DNA of 64,000 bases from JBCCCJ01 sp039029315 (GTDB lineage Bacteria; Bacteroidota; Bacteroidia; J057): assembly GCA_039029315.1 (NCBI GenBank), contig JBCCGK010000026.1, forward strand, positions 51,427-115,426, written 5' to 3'. A program made the translations under genes and the position numbers. Below are positions 34,763-45,100 of this stretch, piece by piece (position 1 is the first letter of the stretch; every line of letters begins with the position of its first letter). The notes below the pieces were generated by a model. That model searched no databases. It saw only the letters and a list, made by a program, of their open reading frames with translations, and had not been told where the DNA came from.

Positions 34763-35734
34763 TCAATTCCAGTACAATCCTTTTCGGATCGTCCAGTACT
34801 TTTGAGAAGGTTCGGCCAAAGCGATTAGCTGATCCGCCAACTCTTCATCCCACCTCAGGGTCAATGCCTGAAGATTGGACAAAAGGTGATCTTCTGTAGC
34901 AGCCCCACTCAAAACCGTGTCCACCCACGGCTGAGCCAGCACACCTGCCAGAGCAATGGCATCTATCCCGACAGAATATCTGTTTGCCAATTGGTCAAGT
35001 AGCAATCGTTGATCACGAAAGGTGGAAAAATCATTCCGGGATGTCAATCTCCCATTGGCAAGTGCTTCCTTAATGATGGTTTGTACACCTGTCTCGTGGG
35101 CTTGCTGAAGGATGCCCGAAACCGAAGTCTCTAACAAATTGTACGTGGCCTGAACCGCATCAAACAGCCGATTGCCATCGATCTCGACCTCCATTGCACG
35201 AGCAATGACCTCTGCTTGTTTGGCACCGCTTACCGACAATCCTATCGCAAATCCTTCTGCCTTGATCCCTGCCAGGCGGTTCAGTACGGCTGTATTCTCC
35301 AGGACACCACTATCAAGGGTTGCAGAATGAATCTGGTACAAATCCAGTTGCGCCCCCAAGGTTTCCTGACTTTCCTTCCACTGTCGATCCAGAACTGCAA
35401 GACTATGTTCCTTGACCTCATGATGTGTCGCCTGTATTTGCCAGTTGGCAGTGTAGGTATAGCCCCACTTTGAGCCAATTACCACCGCTTGAGGAGAAAT
35501 ATTTCTGGAACGAAGCCAATTGCCCAAAAACAATTCACCCAATCCATAAGATCTTGCGGTGTCAAAATATCTAACTCCTGCTGCCCATGCGCAATCCAAC
35601 ACCCGATGTGCAGCTGCTTCCATTGTTTCCTTCTCATAGGTGTGATTCAGGTCTTCAGCATGCCCAAGGTTGATATAACCCGGACGTCCAAGGGCAGCAA
35701 GTCCCAGCCCCATGCGGTGATTCGGCAGATTCAT
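34763..35734 (-). CDS. Aldo/keto reductase
   Basis: A 323-residue TIM-barrel oxidoreductase. The catalytic tetrad is visible: Asp in YFDTARSYG, Tyr in the same motif, Lys in VIGSKWGYTY, His in DLYQIHSATL. The C-terminal part (VLAQPWVDTVLSGAATEDHL) gives the usual cofactor loop, so NADPH is the probable cofactor. The start ATG overlaps the stop of the beta-helix gene by 4 nt, so the two are an operon. Why a soluble reductase should be coupled to a secreted beta-helix protein is unclear; the substrate is unknown. Confidence 0.92.
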   Translation of the reverse strand: MNLPNHRMGLGLAALGRPGYINLGHAEDLNHTYEKETMEAAAHRVLDCAWAAGVRYFDTARSYGLGELFLGNWLRSRNISPQAVVIGSKWGYTYTANWQIQATHHEVKEHSLAVLDRQWKESQETLGAQLDLYQIHSATLDSGVLENTAVLNRLAGIKAEGFAIGLSVSGAKQAEVIARAMEVEIDGNRLFDAVQATYNLLETSVSGILQQAHETGVQTIIKEALANGRLTSRNDFSTFRDQRLLLDQLANRYSVGIDAIALAGVLAQPWVDTVLSGAATEDHLLSNLQALTLRWDEELADQLIALAEPSQKYWTIRKGLYWN

Positions 35735-37251
35735 TCGATACGTATCTTTTTTGTAAGTGAGGGTTTTCCTCGAACAGATAGCTTCAGAAAATAGAATCCT
35801 GTAGCAAACCCACTGACTTCCAGAGGACGATTCGCTTCAGTGGAACGATAGATCAATTGTCCTTCTATGCTAAACAATTCAAGCTTTTCTATAACGAGAG
35901 ATGGATCAAGGGCTAGAGACAGCATGTCCTTTGCAGGGTTCGGGTAAGCAGTCCACTGAAAGGCGTCATGTTCCTCCAGATGCATGCTCTCCTGGAACTC
36001 ATACGCACCTATGTCAAACGTGCTTCCTGATGGCCTTGGATTCAGATCCAAATCATTCATCACCCAGGGACTCACCAGATCCGTACCCGCATCAATGACT
36101 GATGAGGAGGAGATCAGATGATAATCTCCCCCAGCAGGATCAACAAATATGCTACTCATTGCACCAGCCAATTGTGAATGGGCATCAAACCCAAGATTTT
36201 GCCAGTTCGCCAGACTGATGGCCGAGCCGTCATCTGTGTTGCTCATTTTATCATTGAGAAGATTGTAGTCACTCTTGAACTGAGCCGTATCTTCAACCAC
36301 AATGCAACCTCTCCAGGCATGTTCATTGAGGATGATGTTGTTATAAATTTCTGTATTCACATTCGAGCCACTTTTGACCAGGATTCCCCATCGGCCATCT
36401 GCAGGTACAATGATGGTATTGTTGAAGATTTTTGCGCCCTGTGTAGGAATTGCTCCATCCTGCTGAAATAAAGCGATTCCTTGTCCGGTGTGATTGTTGT
36501 AGATCAGGTTGTTGTAGATTAGCGGATTTTCTACCCCATCCATATTGATCCCAGCCGCTAGATTGTTGTCATGCAGAATGTTTCCATACACCTGTGGATC
36601 TGAGATGATCCCATCTCCGCCGGCAGATAGGTCCCCATTAAAGTGAATGCCAATATTATTGTTGCCATAACACTCATTATAGCGCACAATGGGCCTGTCC
36701 GAGCTATTGGAGACATAAATGCCATGTTCGTCTACAGAATTGGTGCAGATATTGTGTTCGATGAGGATATCATCAGTAAAGGCAGTGAAAATCCCACGCT
36801 CCGCATTGTTGTCGCAAGAGCAGTTCCTCACAACACAATTGTCCGCAACCACCACTCGAATCCCATTTCCATTGCCTTTCATTCCATTGACGATGAATCC
36901 ATCAACGATGATGAAATCAGCATTTTCTATATTGATCCCATCACTTCGAATGGGGCCGGACTGATTGATCAGTGCACTGTCTCCCAATGCCTGAAAGACA
37001 ATAGGCGCATTGGCTGTTCCACTAGTGTTCCTGTGATCAAAGCCCACATACACTCCATTCTCAACAAAAACCGTATCTCCTCCAGCAGCGAGCTGATCCG
37101 AGGCATGTTGAAGACTGGCAAAGGCATCCTGAAGAGAGGCTCCAGAGTTGCTATCACTTCCTGAATTGGAGACATAATAATTGCTTGCACAAAGGATGTG
37201 AGCACTCAAACACAGGAGTAAAAAGAGGAGAAAGGATGAAATACGGGTCAT
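35731..37251 (-). CDS. Secreted parallel beta-helix protein with T9SS sorting domain
   Basis: A 506-residue protein with signal peptide MTRISSFLLFLLLCLSAHILC. The N-terminal YYVSNSGSDSNSG...GDTVFVENGVYVG motif is typical of DUF1565/PL9-like right-handed beta-helices. The core has repeated IYNNxI, VRYNEC, IEHNIC and IFNNTI turns. The end is a type A sorting domain (TAYPNPAKDML...GFYFLKLS). It could be a polysaccharide lyase or a carbohydrate-binding surface protein, but no catalytic residues can be assigned. It is translationally coupled with the aldo/keto reductase gene downstream. Confidence 0.85.
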   Translation of the reverse strand: MTRISSFLLFLLLCLSAHILCASNYYVSNSGSDSNSGASLQDAFASLQHASDQLAAGGDTVFVENGVYVGFDHRNTSGTANAPIVFQALGDSALINQSGPIRSDGINIENADFIIVDGFIVNGMKGNGNGIRVVVADNCVVRNCSCDNNAERGIFTAFTDDILIEHNICTNSVDEHGIYVSNSSDRPIVRYNECYGNNNIGIHFNGDLSAGGDGIISDPQVYGNILHDNNLAAGINMDGVENPLIYNNLIYNNHTGQGIALFQQDGAIPTQGAKIFNNTIIVPADGRWGILVKSGSNVNTEIYNNIILNEHAWRGCIVVEDTAQFKSDYNLLNDKMSNTDDGSAISLANWQNLGFDAHSQLAGAMSSIFVDPAGGDYHLISSSSVIDAGTDLVSPWVMNDLDLNPRPSGSTFDIGAYEFQESMHLEEHDAFQWTAYPNPAKDMLSLALDPSLVIEKLELFSIEGQLIYRSTEANRPLEVSGFATGFYFLKLSVRGKPSLTKKIRIE

Positions 37252-37300
37252 AAGATAAATTTGTTGTGTGTTTCAAACATGCATATGGGCAGCGTAGAGA

Positions 37301-37308
37301 CAAAGATA
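37301..37308 (-). promoter_or_regulatory. Likely -7 element of the beta-helix/reductase operon
   Basis: Minus-strand TATCTTTG is an exact TAnnTTTG match, 50 nt before the ATG at 37251. The nearest TTG is only 15 nt upstream, shorter than the usual spacing. Confidence 0.45.
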
Positions 37309-37387
37309 TCGAATACACATCTACAATCCATTTCATTTTTCATTTTGCAAAAATCCTTCTACCTTCTATGTCTTACCCATTTGCTGT

Positions 37388-40300
37388 ATGAAGCGAACAA
37401 GATTCATGCTGTCCCTCTCTCCACAGAATCACCATCGCCTTTTTTGGCCAGGTTTTGTATGTATACTGCTAACCTTGGGATGTGCGGATCCCAAACCTCC
37501 CAACATTCTGGAAGCTGAAGTACATATTCCGGAGACCATAGATTACAATTTTCATGTAAAGCCTATCCTGGCCGACCGATGTTTCGCCTGCCATGGACCA
37601 GACCAGCAGAAGCGGGAAGCAGGTTTGCGATTGGATCTTGCCACTGCTGCTAGGGCGGAGTTGCCTGAATCCAAGGGAGCCTACGCCATTTCGCCAGGTA
37701 GTCTGAGAAATAGTCAACTCTTCCACAGAATTGTCTCTTCCGATCCAGAGCAACTCATGCCTCCTCCGAGTTCAAAATTGAGCCTCACCAATCAGGAAAA
37801 AGCGATCCTTAGCCGATGGATCGAACAGGGAGCTCCCTATCAGCCACATTGGGCATTCTTGCCTGTCAAGGCGTCCGCCTCCCTTCCATCGGATAAGCAT
37901 CCCATTGATTATTTTATTCAAAAAAAATTGACAGCTTCTCCCCTCAAAGCCGCCCCAGCAGCTGATAAGCAAACCCTCATTCGACGTGTCTCTTTTGATG
38001 TAAGCGGATTGCCGCCAAGTCTGCAAGAGATTGATGCTTTCCTGGCAGATTCTTCAGAGGATGCTTATGAAAAAGTCATAGATCGTTTGTTGGCTTCTGA
38101 TGCCTATGGAGAGCGAATGGCAGCTCATTGGCTGGATGTCGCCAGATATGCTGACAGCGACGGCTATTTGGATGACAAACATCGGAATTTCACACCCTGG
38201 CGAGATTGGGTGATTCAGGCTTTTAATGACAATCTGCCCTATGATGTATTTGGCACATGGCAGTTGGCAGGCGATCTGTTGCCCAATGCCCGTAAGGAAC
38301 AAATTCTCGCAACTGCCTTTAATCGCCTCCACAAAAAGAATTCAGAAGCAGGGATTGTGTTTGATGAATATCGGCTGGAATATGTAGCTGATCGAACCAA
38401 TACCATGGGGAAAGCGTTTTTGGGACTCTCCCTGGAATGCGCTCGCTGTCATGATCACAAATTTGATCCTGTGAGCCAAAAAGAATACTATCAATTGTTC
38501 GCATTTTTCAACCAAACTGAAGAGTGGGGACATGCCGTATACGGTCCGGATCAAACCCCCGGACCGGCCTTGCTGTTGAGTGATGAAGAAACAGACAAGC
38601 AAATTTCCTTTCTCCAGGAACTTGAAACACGAAGGCAAGATTCTCTGGATTCCTGGCTGACCGCATACTCAAATCAGGAAGTTCCTTCTCCTGAGCAGAT
38701 TGCCTCCACTATCAGGCAAGCGAGGGTATCTCATCTTGCCTTTGATCAAGTTCAAGAGAAAGACGGAACATTTTTCACTCCAGATCTTCAACAAATCGGG
38801 AAGCAGGCAGCTCTCAATCGGCCATTGATTCAGCCAGGGATAAAAGGAGATGCTTTTTTTGTTACGGACTACAATTCGGGAAAATTTCCAAAAGAAGTAG
38901 GTTGGTTTGATCGGACTGACCCTTTCAGCATTGATCTCTGGCTGTATCCGGATACGATCTATGAGCAAGCCAGTATTTTCACGCATTGTGAAGATAGACG
39001 ATTGGGGTTCAAAGGCTATTCTCTTCACCTTCGAGACAATCATCTCCTTCTGATCATGGCTCATTCCTGGCCACAGAATGCCATCCAACTTGTCTCAAAA
39101 AGCCCTCTTGCGGTCAAGCAATGGAGCGAGGTAAGTATAACGTACGATGGTTCTAGTAAGGCAGCTGCTTGGACATTCTACCTCAATGGACAAGAAATGG
39201 AAGTGGAAACGGAAGTCGATCATCTATACAAAGGCATTCTGTTTGAATACAACATTCACACCTATGGATTTAAAGGTTTGCAGTTCGGCTATCGCAACAA
39301 GTTGATTCCCTTCAAGAAAGGTGGGCTGGATGAGATCAGTGTATATAATCGGGCACTGACTGCGCTTGAAGTTGCCTTCCTGCACCAACAAACCTTGGGC
39401 AAGTCTGGATTCCCTCAAGCTACTCCTGCTATGGTACAACAACATCTAGCCTACCATCAAAAGGGGAGCAGAGAAAAACGCAACCGGCTGCATCAGACCA
39501 GACAGGATCTCACCTCATTGATGAATCAAATCCCCGAAATCATGGTGATGGGGGATACAGCCTACGAGCGCCCAACCCATGTGCTTGAGCGCGGAAGTTA
39601 TGAGCAGCCTGGAGAAATCGTACAAGCAGGAGTACCAGAATTTCTGATGGCATTTCCAGATTCCTCCCCGAGAAATCGGCTGGGTTTGGCACAATGGATA
39701 TTTCATCCCAACCATCCGCTCACGGCTCGTGTATTTGTTAATCGAATCTGGCACCTACATTTTGGGCGAGGAATTGTTGAGACTTCAGAAGATTTTGGCA
39801 ATCAGGCTTCTCTTCCTTCCCATCCCGAATTGCTGGATTATCTTGCTGACTGGTTTGTACAATCGAATTGGGATGTGAAAGCGCTTCATAAGTTCATTCT
39901 CTTATCGGATACTTATCAGCAATCTTCTGAGATTTCTCCTCAATTGTATGAAATCGATCCAGAGAATGTCTTGCTCGCAAGAGGGCCGAGTTTCCGCATG
40001 TCGGCTGAGATGGTTCGAGACAATGCACTCGCTATGAGCCAGCTGCTGGTGAGGCAGGTTGGGGGAAAAAGCGAATATCCATATCAACCAGAAGGTCTTT
40101 GGGACGAAATCAGCAACAAGTCCTGGCGCTATCCCTATTTGCAAGAGGCAGGTCCGGGATTATATAGAAGAAGCATTTATACCATTTGGAAACGGAGCTC
40201 TCCTCCACCCGCCATGCAGATTTTTGATATTGCTGACCGAGACAATTGTACAGTGAGAAGGAAACAAACGAGCACCCCGCTTCAGGCATTGGTGTTACTC

Positions 40301-40618
40301 AATGATCCACAATACCAGGAGGCTGCAAGAGTTACAGCCGAACTCATTCTCACACTTGAAACAGAAGAGACCGCCCGACTTGCGTTGGCCTTCAGGCTGG
40401 TCACAGGGAGGCAGGCCAACAATAGAGAACTGCAACGACTGAATGCGTTTTGGGAGAAAGAAAAAACCTATTATGAACAGCATCCAGAGGACGCAATGGC
40501 TTATTTGCAGGTAGGAGAAAAAGCCTGGGACAAGACCTTTGCAGCAGCAGAATTGGCCAGTCTGGGAGTCGCTATCAACGGTCTGATGAATACTGATGAA
40601 GGCTATATGCTTCGTTAA
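37388..40618 (+). CDS. PSD1-type cytochrome c protein (DUF1549/DUF1553) with LamG domain
   Basis: A 1076-residue exported protein; the leader ends LLTLGC, so a lipoprotein is possible though the lipobox is imperfect. Domains in order: planctomycete-type cytochrome C1 with haem motif C65-FAC-H69 (ADRCFACHGPDQQKREAGLRL); DUF1549 (about 165-380; WLDVARYADSDGY); a second haem-like C351-ARC-H355 (CARCHDHKFDP); a LamG-like beta-sandwich (about 500-650); DUF1553 to the end (RNRLGLAQWIFHPNHPLTARV, FVNRIWHLHFGRGIVETSEDFG). The DUF1501 partner follows after 126 nt in the same direction. This pair is abundant in Planctomycetes and Verrucomicrobia and is found in some Bacteroidota. The substrate is unknown, with polysaccharide or sulfated-glycan use often suggested. 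Confidence 0.92.
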   Translation: MKRTRFMLSLSPQNHHRLFWPGFVCILLTLGCADPKPPNILEAEVHIPETIDYNFHVKPILADRCFACHGPDQQKREAGLRLDLATAARAELPESKGAYAISPGSLRNSQLFHRIVSSDPEQLMPPPSSKLSLTNQEKAILSRWIEQGAPYQPHWAFLPVKASASLPSDKHPIDYFIQKKLTASPLKAAPAADKQTLIRRVSFDVSGLPPSLQEIDAFLADSSEDAYEKVIDRLLASDAYGERMAAHWLDVARYADSDGYLDDKHRNFTPWRDWVIQAFNDNLPYDVFGTWQLAGDLLPNARKEQILATAFNRLHKKNSEAGIVFDEYRLEYVADRTNTMGKAFLGLSLECARCHDHKFDPVSQKEYYQLFAFFNQTEEWGHAVYGPDQTPGPALLLSDEETDKQISFLQELETRRQDSLDSWLTAYSNQEVPSPEQIASTIRQARVSHLAFDQVQEKDGTFFTPDLQQIGKQAALNRPLIQPGIKGDAFFVTDYNSGKFPKEVGWFDRTDPFSIDLWLYPDTIYEQASIFTHCEDRRLGFKGYSLHLRDNHLLLIMAHSWPQNAIQLVSKSPLAVKQWSEVSITYDGSSKAAAWTFYLNGQEMEVETEVDHLYKGILFEYNIHTYGFKGLQFGYRNKLIPFKKGGLDEISVYNRALTALEVAFLHQQTLGKSGFPQATPAMVQQHLAYHQKGSREKRNRLHQTRQDLTSLMNQIPEIMVMGDTAYERPTHVLERGSYEQPGEIVQAGVPEFLMAFPDSSPRNRLGLAQWIFHPNHPLTARVFVNRIWHLHFGRGIVETSEDFGNQASLPSHPELLDYLADWFVQSNWDVKALHKFILLSDTYQQSSEISPQLYEIDPENVLLARGPSFRMSAEMVRDNALAMSQLLVRQVGGKSEYPYQPEGLWDEISNKSWRYPYLQEAGPGLYRRSIYTIWKRSSPPPAMQIFDIADRDNCTVRRKQTSTPLQALVLLNDPQYQEAARVTAELILTLETEETARLALAFRLVTGRQANNRELQRLNAFWEKEKTYYEQHPEDAMAYLQVGEKAWDKTFAAAELASLGVAINGLMNTDEGYMLR

Positions 40619-40744
40619 ACAGTCCTGGGAAGGCGGGCAACTTCATTCATCGAGAGACAATACTTAGACCACAATTCCCTTTATCTTCTTCTTACAGCCA
40701 GGCATGTATCCTATACCACTTACAAAAACGAATCAATCATTGCT

Positions 40745-42157
40745 ATGATACAAGATCGCACCAACCGCCGCAGCTTCCTTCGCTCCTCAGCGATGGGCCT
40801 GGGAGGCATCGCCCTTGGAGGACTGTTAAGTGGGAGCAAAATGTCAGAACGCAACAAAGGCGTAGGTTTGTTTCCAGCCAAAGCCAAACGCGTCATCTAC
40901 CTCTTTCAAAGTGGTGGTCCTTCCCAGATAGAATTGTTTGACTACAAACCCGGTTTGGACAAATGGCATGGTCAGGAAATTCCAGACTCCTTGCGCGCTA
41001 CCCAACGAAGCTCTGGTATGGTGGCCAGTCAATCTACCTTCCCTTTGGTCCGGTCTATTTATGACTTTCAGCAATATGGGGAGTCCGGTCAGTGGATGAG
41101 CGAGTTGCTTCCACATACTTCAGGCATTGCTGATGATTTGTGCATCATCAAGTCCATGTATACAGAGGCCATCAATCACGAACCTGCTGTGATGTTTGCA
41201 CAAACAGGTTCTCAACTCACCGGCCGGCCTTCCATTGGATCATGGCTCAGTTATGGGCTGGGAAGTCTCAATGAAAATCTTCCCAATTTTGTAGTACTCA
41301 TCTCCAAAGGAGGTGGTGCCCAACCCCTGAACGCCAATTCATGGAGCAATGGGTTTTTGGAATCTCATCATCAGGGGGTACAGTTTCGTTCGGGCAAAGA
41401 CCCTGTATTGTATCTCAACAATCCCTATGGTATTCATCCCCCCAATCGCAGACGGGCATTGGATCTGATCTCTGATTTGAATGAACAGCAATATGATCGC
41501 TGGGGAGATCCCGAGATTCACTCACGCATCCAACAATATGAGATGGCGTTCAAGATGCAAACATCTGTGCCAGATGTGGTGGACCTTTCAGGAGAACCTG
41601 ACCATATCTATGAGATGTATGGAGAGGATGCTCGCATTCCTGGCACTTACGCAGCCAACTGCCTGCTTGCCAGGAGGCTGGCGGAGCTAGATGTGCGTTT
41701 CATCCAATTGTATCATATGGGTTGGGACCAGCATGGCAACCTCCCCAAGGGCATTCGCAAGCAAGCCAAAGATACTGATCAGGCCACCGCTGCCTTGATC
41801 AAGGATCTCAAACAGCGTGGCTTGCTGGAGGATACGCTTGTCATCTGGGGCGGCGAATTTGGACGAACCAGCTTCTCACAAGGACGCCTGACCCGCGAGA
41901 ACTATGGCCGAGACCATCATCCGGGTTGTTTCAGTATGTGGATGGCAGGTGGCGGCATCAAAGCCGGGATCAGTCATGGAGAAACAGACGAATTCAGCTA
42001 CAATGTTATCCGGGACGGGGTGCACGTTCATGATTTTCACGCCACCCTTCTCTACCTCATGGGCATCGACCATGAACAGCTGACCTACAAATACCAGGGA
42101 AGGCGGTTTCGTCTGACAGATGTTCATGGTCGAGTGGTGAAGGAGGTTATTTCCTGA
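40745..42157 (+). CDS. DUF1501 (sulfatase-superfamily-like) Tat-exported protein
   Basis: A 470-residue protein with a twin-arginine leader (NRRSFLRSSAMGLGGIALGG). DUF1501 signatures: FQSGGPSQIELFDYKP, PHTSGIADDLCIIKSMYTEAINHEPAVMF, GRPSIGSWLSYGLGS, HMGWDQHGNL, LVIWGGEFGRTSFSQG, GRDHHPGCFSMWMAGGGIKAG and VHDFHATLLYLMGIDHEQLTY. Fold similarity to alkaline phosphatases and sulfatases is accepted for the family, but the reaction is not known. It is the constant partner of the PSD1 cytochrome upstream. Its 3' end overlaps the convergent tricorn-like gene by 11 bp. Confidence 0.93.
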   Translation: MIQDRTNRRSFLRSSAMGLGGIALGGLLSGSKMSERNKGVGLFPAKAKRVIYLFQSGGPSQIELFDYKPGLDKWHGQEIPDSLRATQRSSGMVASQSTFPLVRSIYDFQQYGESGQWMSELLPHTSGIADDLCIIKSMYTEAINHEPAVMFAQTGSQLTGRPSIGSWLSYGLGSLNENLPNFVVLISKGGGAQPLNANSWSNGFLESHHQGVQFRSGKDPVLYLNNPYGIHPPNRRRALDLISDLNEQQYDRWGDPEIHSRIQQYEMAFKMQTSVPDVVDLSGEPDHIYEMYGEDARIPGTYAANCLLARRLAELDVRFIQLYHMGWDQHGNLPKGIRKQAKDTDQATAALIKDLKQRGLLEDTLVIWGGEFGRTSFSQGRLTRENYGRDHHPGCFSMWMAGGGIKAGISHGETDEFSYNVIRDGVHVHDFHATLLYLMGIDHEQLTYKYQGRRFRLTDVHGRVVKEVIS

Positions 42158-45100
42158 ATGACTTATCCGGGAAAGGAGGAGCTTTCGGAACAGGCCTTGG
42201 GTCTTTGTTGATCTCCTCTAACAGATACTTGATCGCAGCTTCTAATTGGGCGTCATTTCCATTGAAGGTGGTGTGAGGGAGATTGAGAACCTCTATGTCA
42301 GGCACAAAGCCGTGCCCTTCAATCAACCATTCTCCCTCCGGGCCATAAACACCAAACATAGGCGCACGTGCAATCCCCCCATCGCTGAGACGGTTCACCC
42401 CACTCAGCCAGATTTCTCCTCCCCAGGTTCGGGCACCGATGGTTTTTCCCAATCCCAGGCGACGGAATCCATCTGCAAATGCCTCCCCATCGGAAGCAGT
42501 ATTTTCATCACAAAGAACCACGATATGGCCGCGGAAGGCATATTGCATATTCCATGTATTTTGACCTGCACGATTGGCCCAGTACATCCAGTCTTTGCGC
42601 ATGAGTTTTTCGAGAATAAAGCTCTCTATATTGCCCCCATTGTTGTGGCGCACATCCACAATCAATCCTTGTCGATTGAATACAGGATAAAATTCTCTGT
42701 ACCACTGGGCAAGGTCTCTGCTTCCCATCGCGCGAAGGTGCACATAGCCAATTTTGTTTTCGCTTTTGGATTCAACTTCCAGTCTTCGGCTGTATTCCCA
42801 ATCCCGATAGCGGAGATTAAATCCATTGCTAATGGGGGTTACCACCACTTCTTTTTCGCGCTTGTCTGTAGCTGATTTGACACTAATTCGAACCTGTTTG
42901 TCCGCCTGATTTCGGATCAAGGCACCGATATCTATGGCTGACAGGGCCGGAACACCATTGACTTGCGTAATCACATCTCCGACGGAGATATTCAGATTGG
43001 GATCGGCAAGTGGAGATCGCTCATTGGGGTAATCTGGATCTGTGCGGTAGATATGATCTATCCGAAATCCTCCCATGGATTCATCTCGCATACAAACGGC
43101 TCCAAGGTTGGCAACACCGACCCGCTCCGGGCCATTTCTGAGATCCCCTCCTCTGACACTTGTATGAAGGGCGGACAACTCTCCGACAAAGCGCCCAATT
43201 ACATCAGACAATTCTGCTCTGGTCGTCACACGATCTACCAGGGGGAGATATTTTTCATACATGCCATCCCAATCGACTCCATGCATATTGGGATCATAAA
43301 AATAATCGCGCTCCATCCGCCAGGCATCTGTATAGATTTGACGCCAGTCTTCTTTGGGATTCAGAGAAAATGTCCAGCCTTTCAACTCTACCTTAAATGA
43401 AGACAAATCTTTCAATTCCTGTTTGTCAGCATCTACGACATACAAATCTGATCCTTTGCGAAAAAAGATTTTTTTGCCATCAGCAGAAAGATCGATCCCA
43501 CGCATCCCTTCTGCGAACATTTTGGGTTTGGGGTCTTTGTTGTCAATTTTGAGTTTCATCAACTGGCTTTTGGCTCCCAGACCTGTCCCGGATTCGACCC
43601 AGTATATGGCTTTTTTGTTGACTTGCAGGCTGCGATAATTTCCTGGCTTGAGGGGCACTTCCCGGATTCGTTCTTGCAGGCCTTCCACATCAATATTTAC
43701 TGCAACAACTTCCTTCTCTGCTTTCTTATCAGCCTTCTCATCAGATTGTTTATCTTTTTCTTCTGGCTCTTCTTCCTTTTCGTGCAATTCATCATCAGGC
43801 TGGAAGGGCGATCGGTTTCCTTGTTGAAGGGCGACTTCGTAGAGTTTCATCTTCCGGTCAAAATACGGTTCTGGCTGTCTACTGCCCCAGGGACTGCCTA
43901 CCAGGGATTGGAAATTGCGATCAGACAGATAGTATAACCACTTTCCATCTGGACTCCAACAGGGATCAGAGCTGTTGGCACGATCACTTGTCAATGGAAT
44001 TAATCGCTGGGTATCAACCTGATAAAGATGTAATTGGCCAAAGCTATTCATGGCAGCCTGACCAAAACACAGCCATTTGCTATCGGGAGACCAACGAAGG
44101 GAGAAAATTCCTTCACGATTGGTGGAGATGGTTTCCTGTTTCCCATTTTCCAGATTCAGGAGCCAAAGATCCCGGTTCAGGTCATAATAGGCCAACCATT
44201 TTTCATCAGGAGAAGGGACTCCGCGAAATCTCAGAATCTTGCCATCATCCGTTAATTCCTGATGTTCTCCTATTCCACTAGCGGCGATTTTCACAAACTC
44301 AAATTCGCCAGATTCATCAGAAAGTACCAGAATATCTTCGCCATCGGCTGAGAAAACCGCATCTCTGTACCTCACTCCTTCTTTTCGGGACAGCTGGACC
44401 AGCCTCCCATCTTTCACCGGCGCAACAAAGACCCTTCCCCTTGCAGTGATCACGAGTTGTTCCCCAGTTGGATGAAGCTGAACAGAGGTAATATATTGTT
44501 GGGGATTCTTTACCCATTTTTCTCTCAACTGATCCAAATCCGACGCCAAACGAATTTCCAATCTTTCTTCCTTCCCAGATTCGATATCCAACAACCATAG
44601 ATCGGCTCCTGCATGATAGACAATACGACCATCCGACACATCGGCATCTCTAACATCAAAAGAGGTCTGTTGAGAGTGTTTTTGAAGATCCCCTCCCGAT
44701 TCATTCATTGACCAGACGTTCATAATCCCATCTCGATCAGAAATGAAGTAGACACGATCCTTCCACCACATTGGATGATGGCTCTCTCCTTTATACTCCT
44801 GGGTCAGTGGAATGGCTTCTTCGGTTCCCTCAGTGAATTTCCAGATTTTTCGTGCAGTGCCTCCTTCATATCTTTTGGTCACATTGCCATGAAAGCCTGG
44901 ACGCACAAAATAAAGCGTTTTCCCACTCGCATCATAACTCGCTTCACTTGCTCCTGCGAGCGGCACGCGAGTTTTTTGCCTGGAAGCCAAATCAATACTT
45001 ACGAGTTGGTAATCAGGCAAAGTTGCATAATGATAAGTCGCATAGACCAGACTGCCCCCTGGCGTCCAGCATGTGGCTATAGAAGATTCGGATTCATAGG

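Noticed and set aside
42246..42875. 209-codon open frame opposite the tricorn-like gene
   Set aside because: Antisense to the conserved S41 region; no recognisable features.
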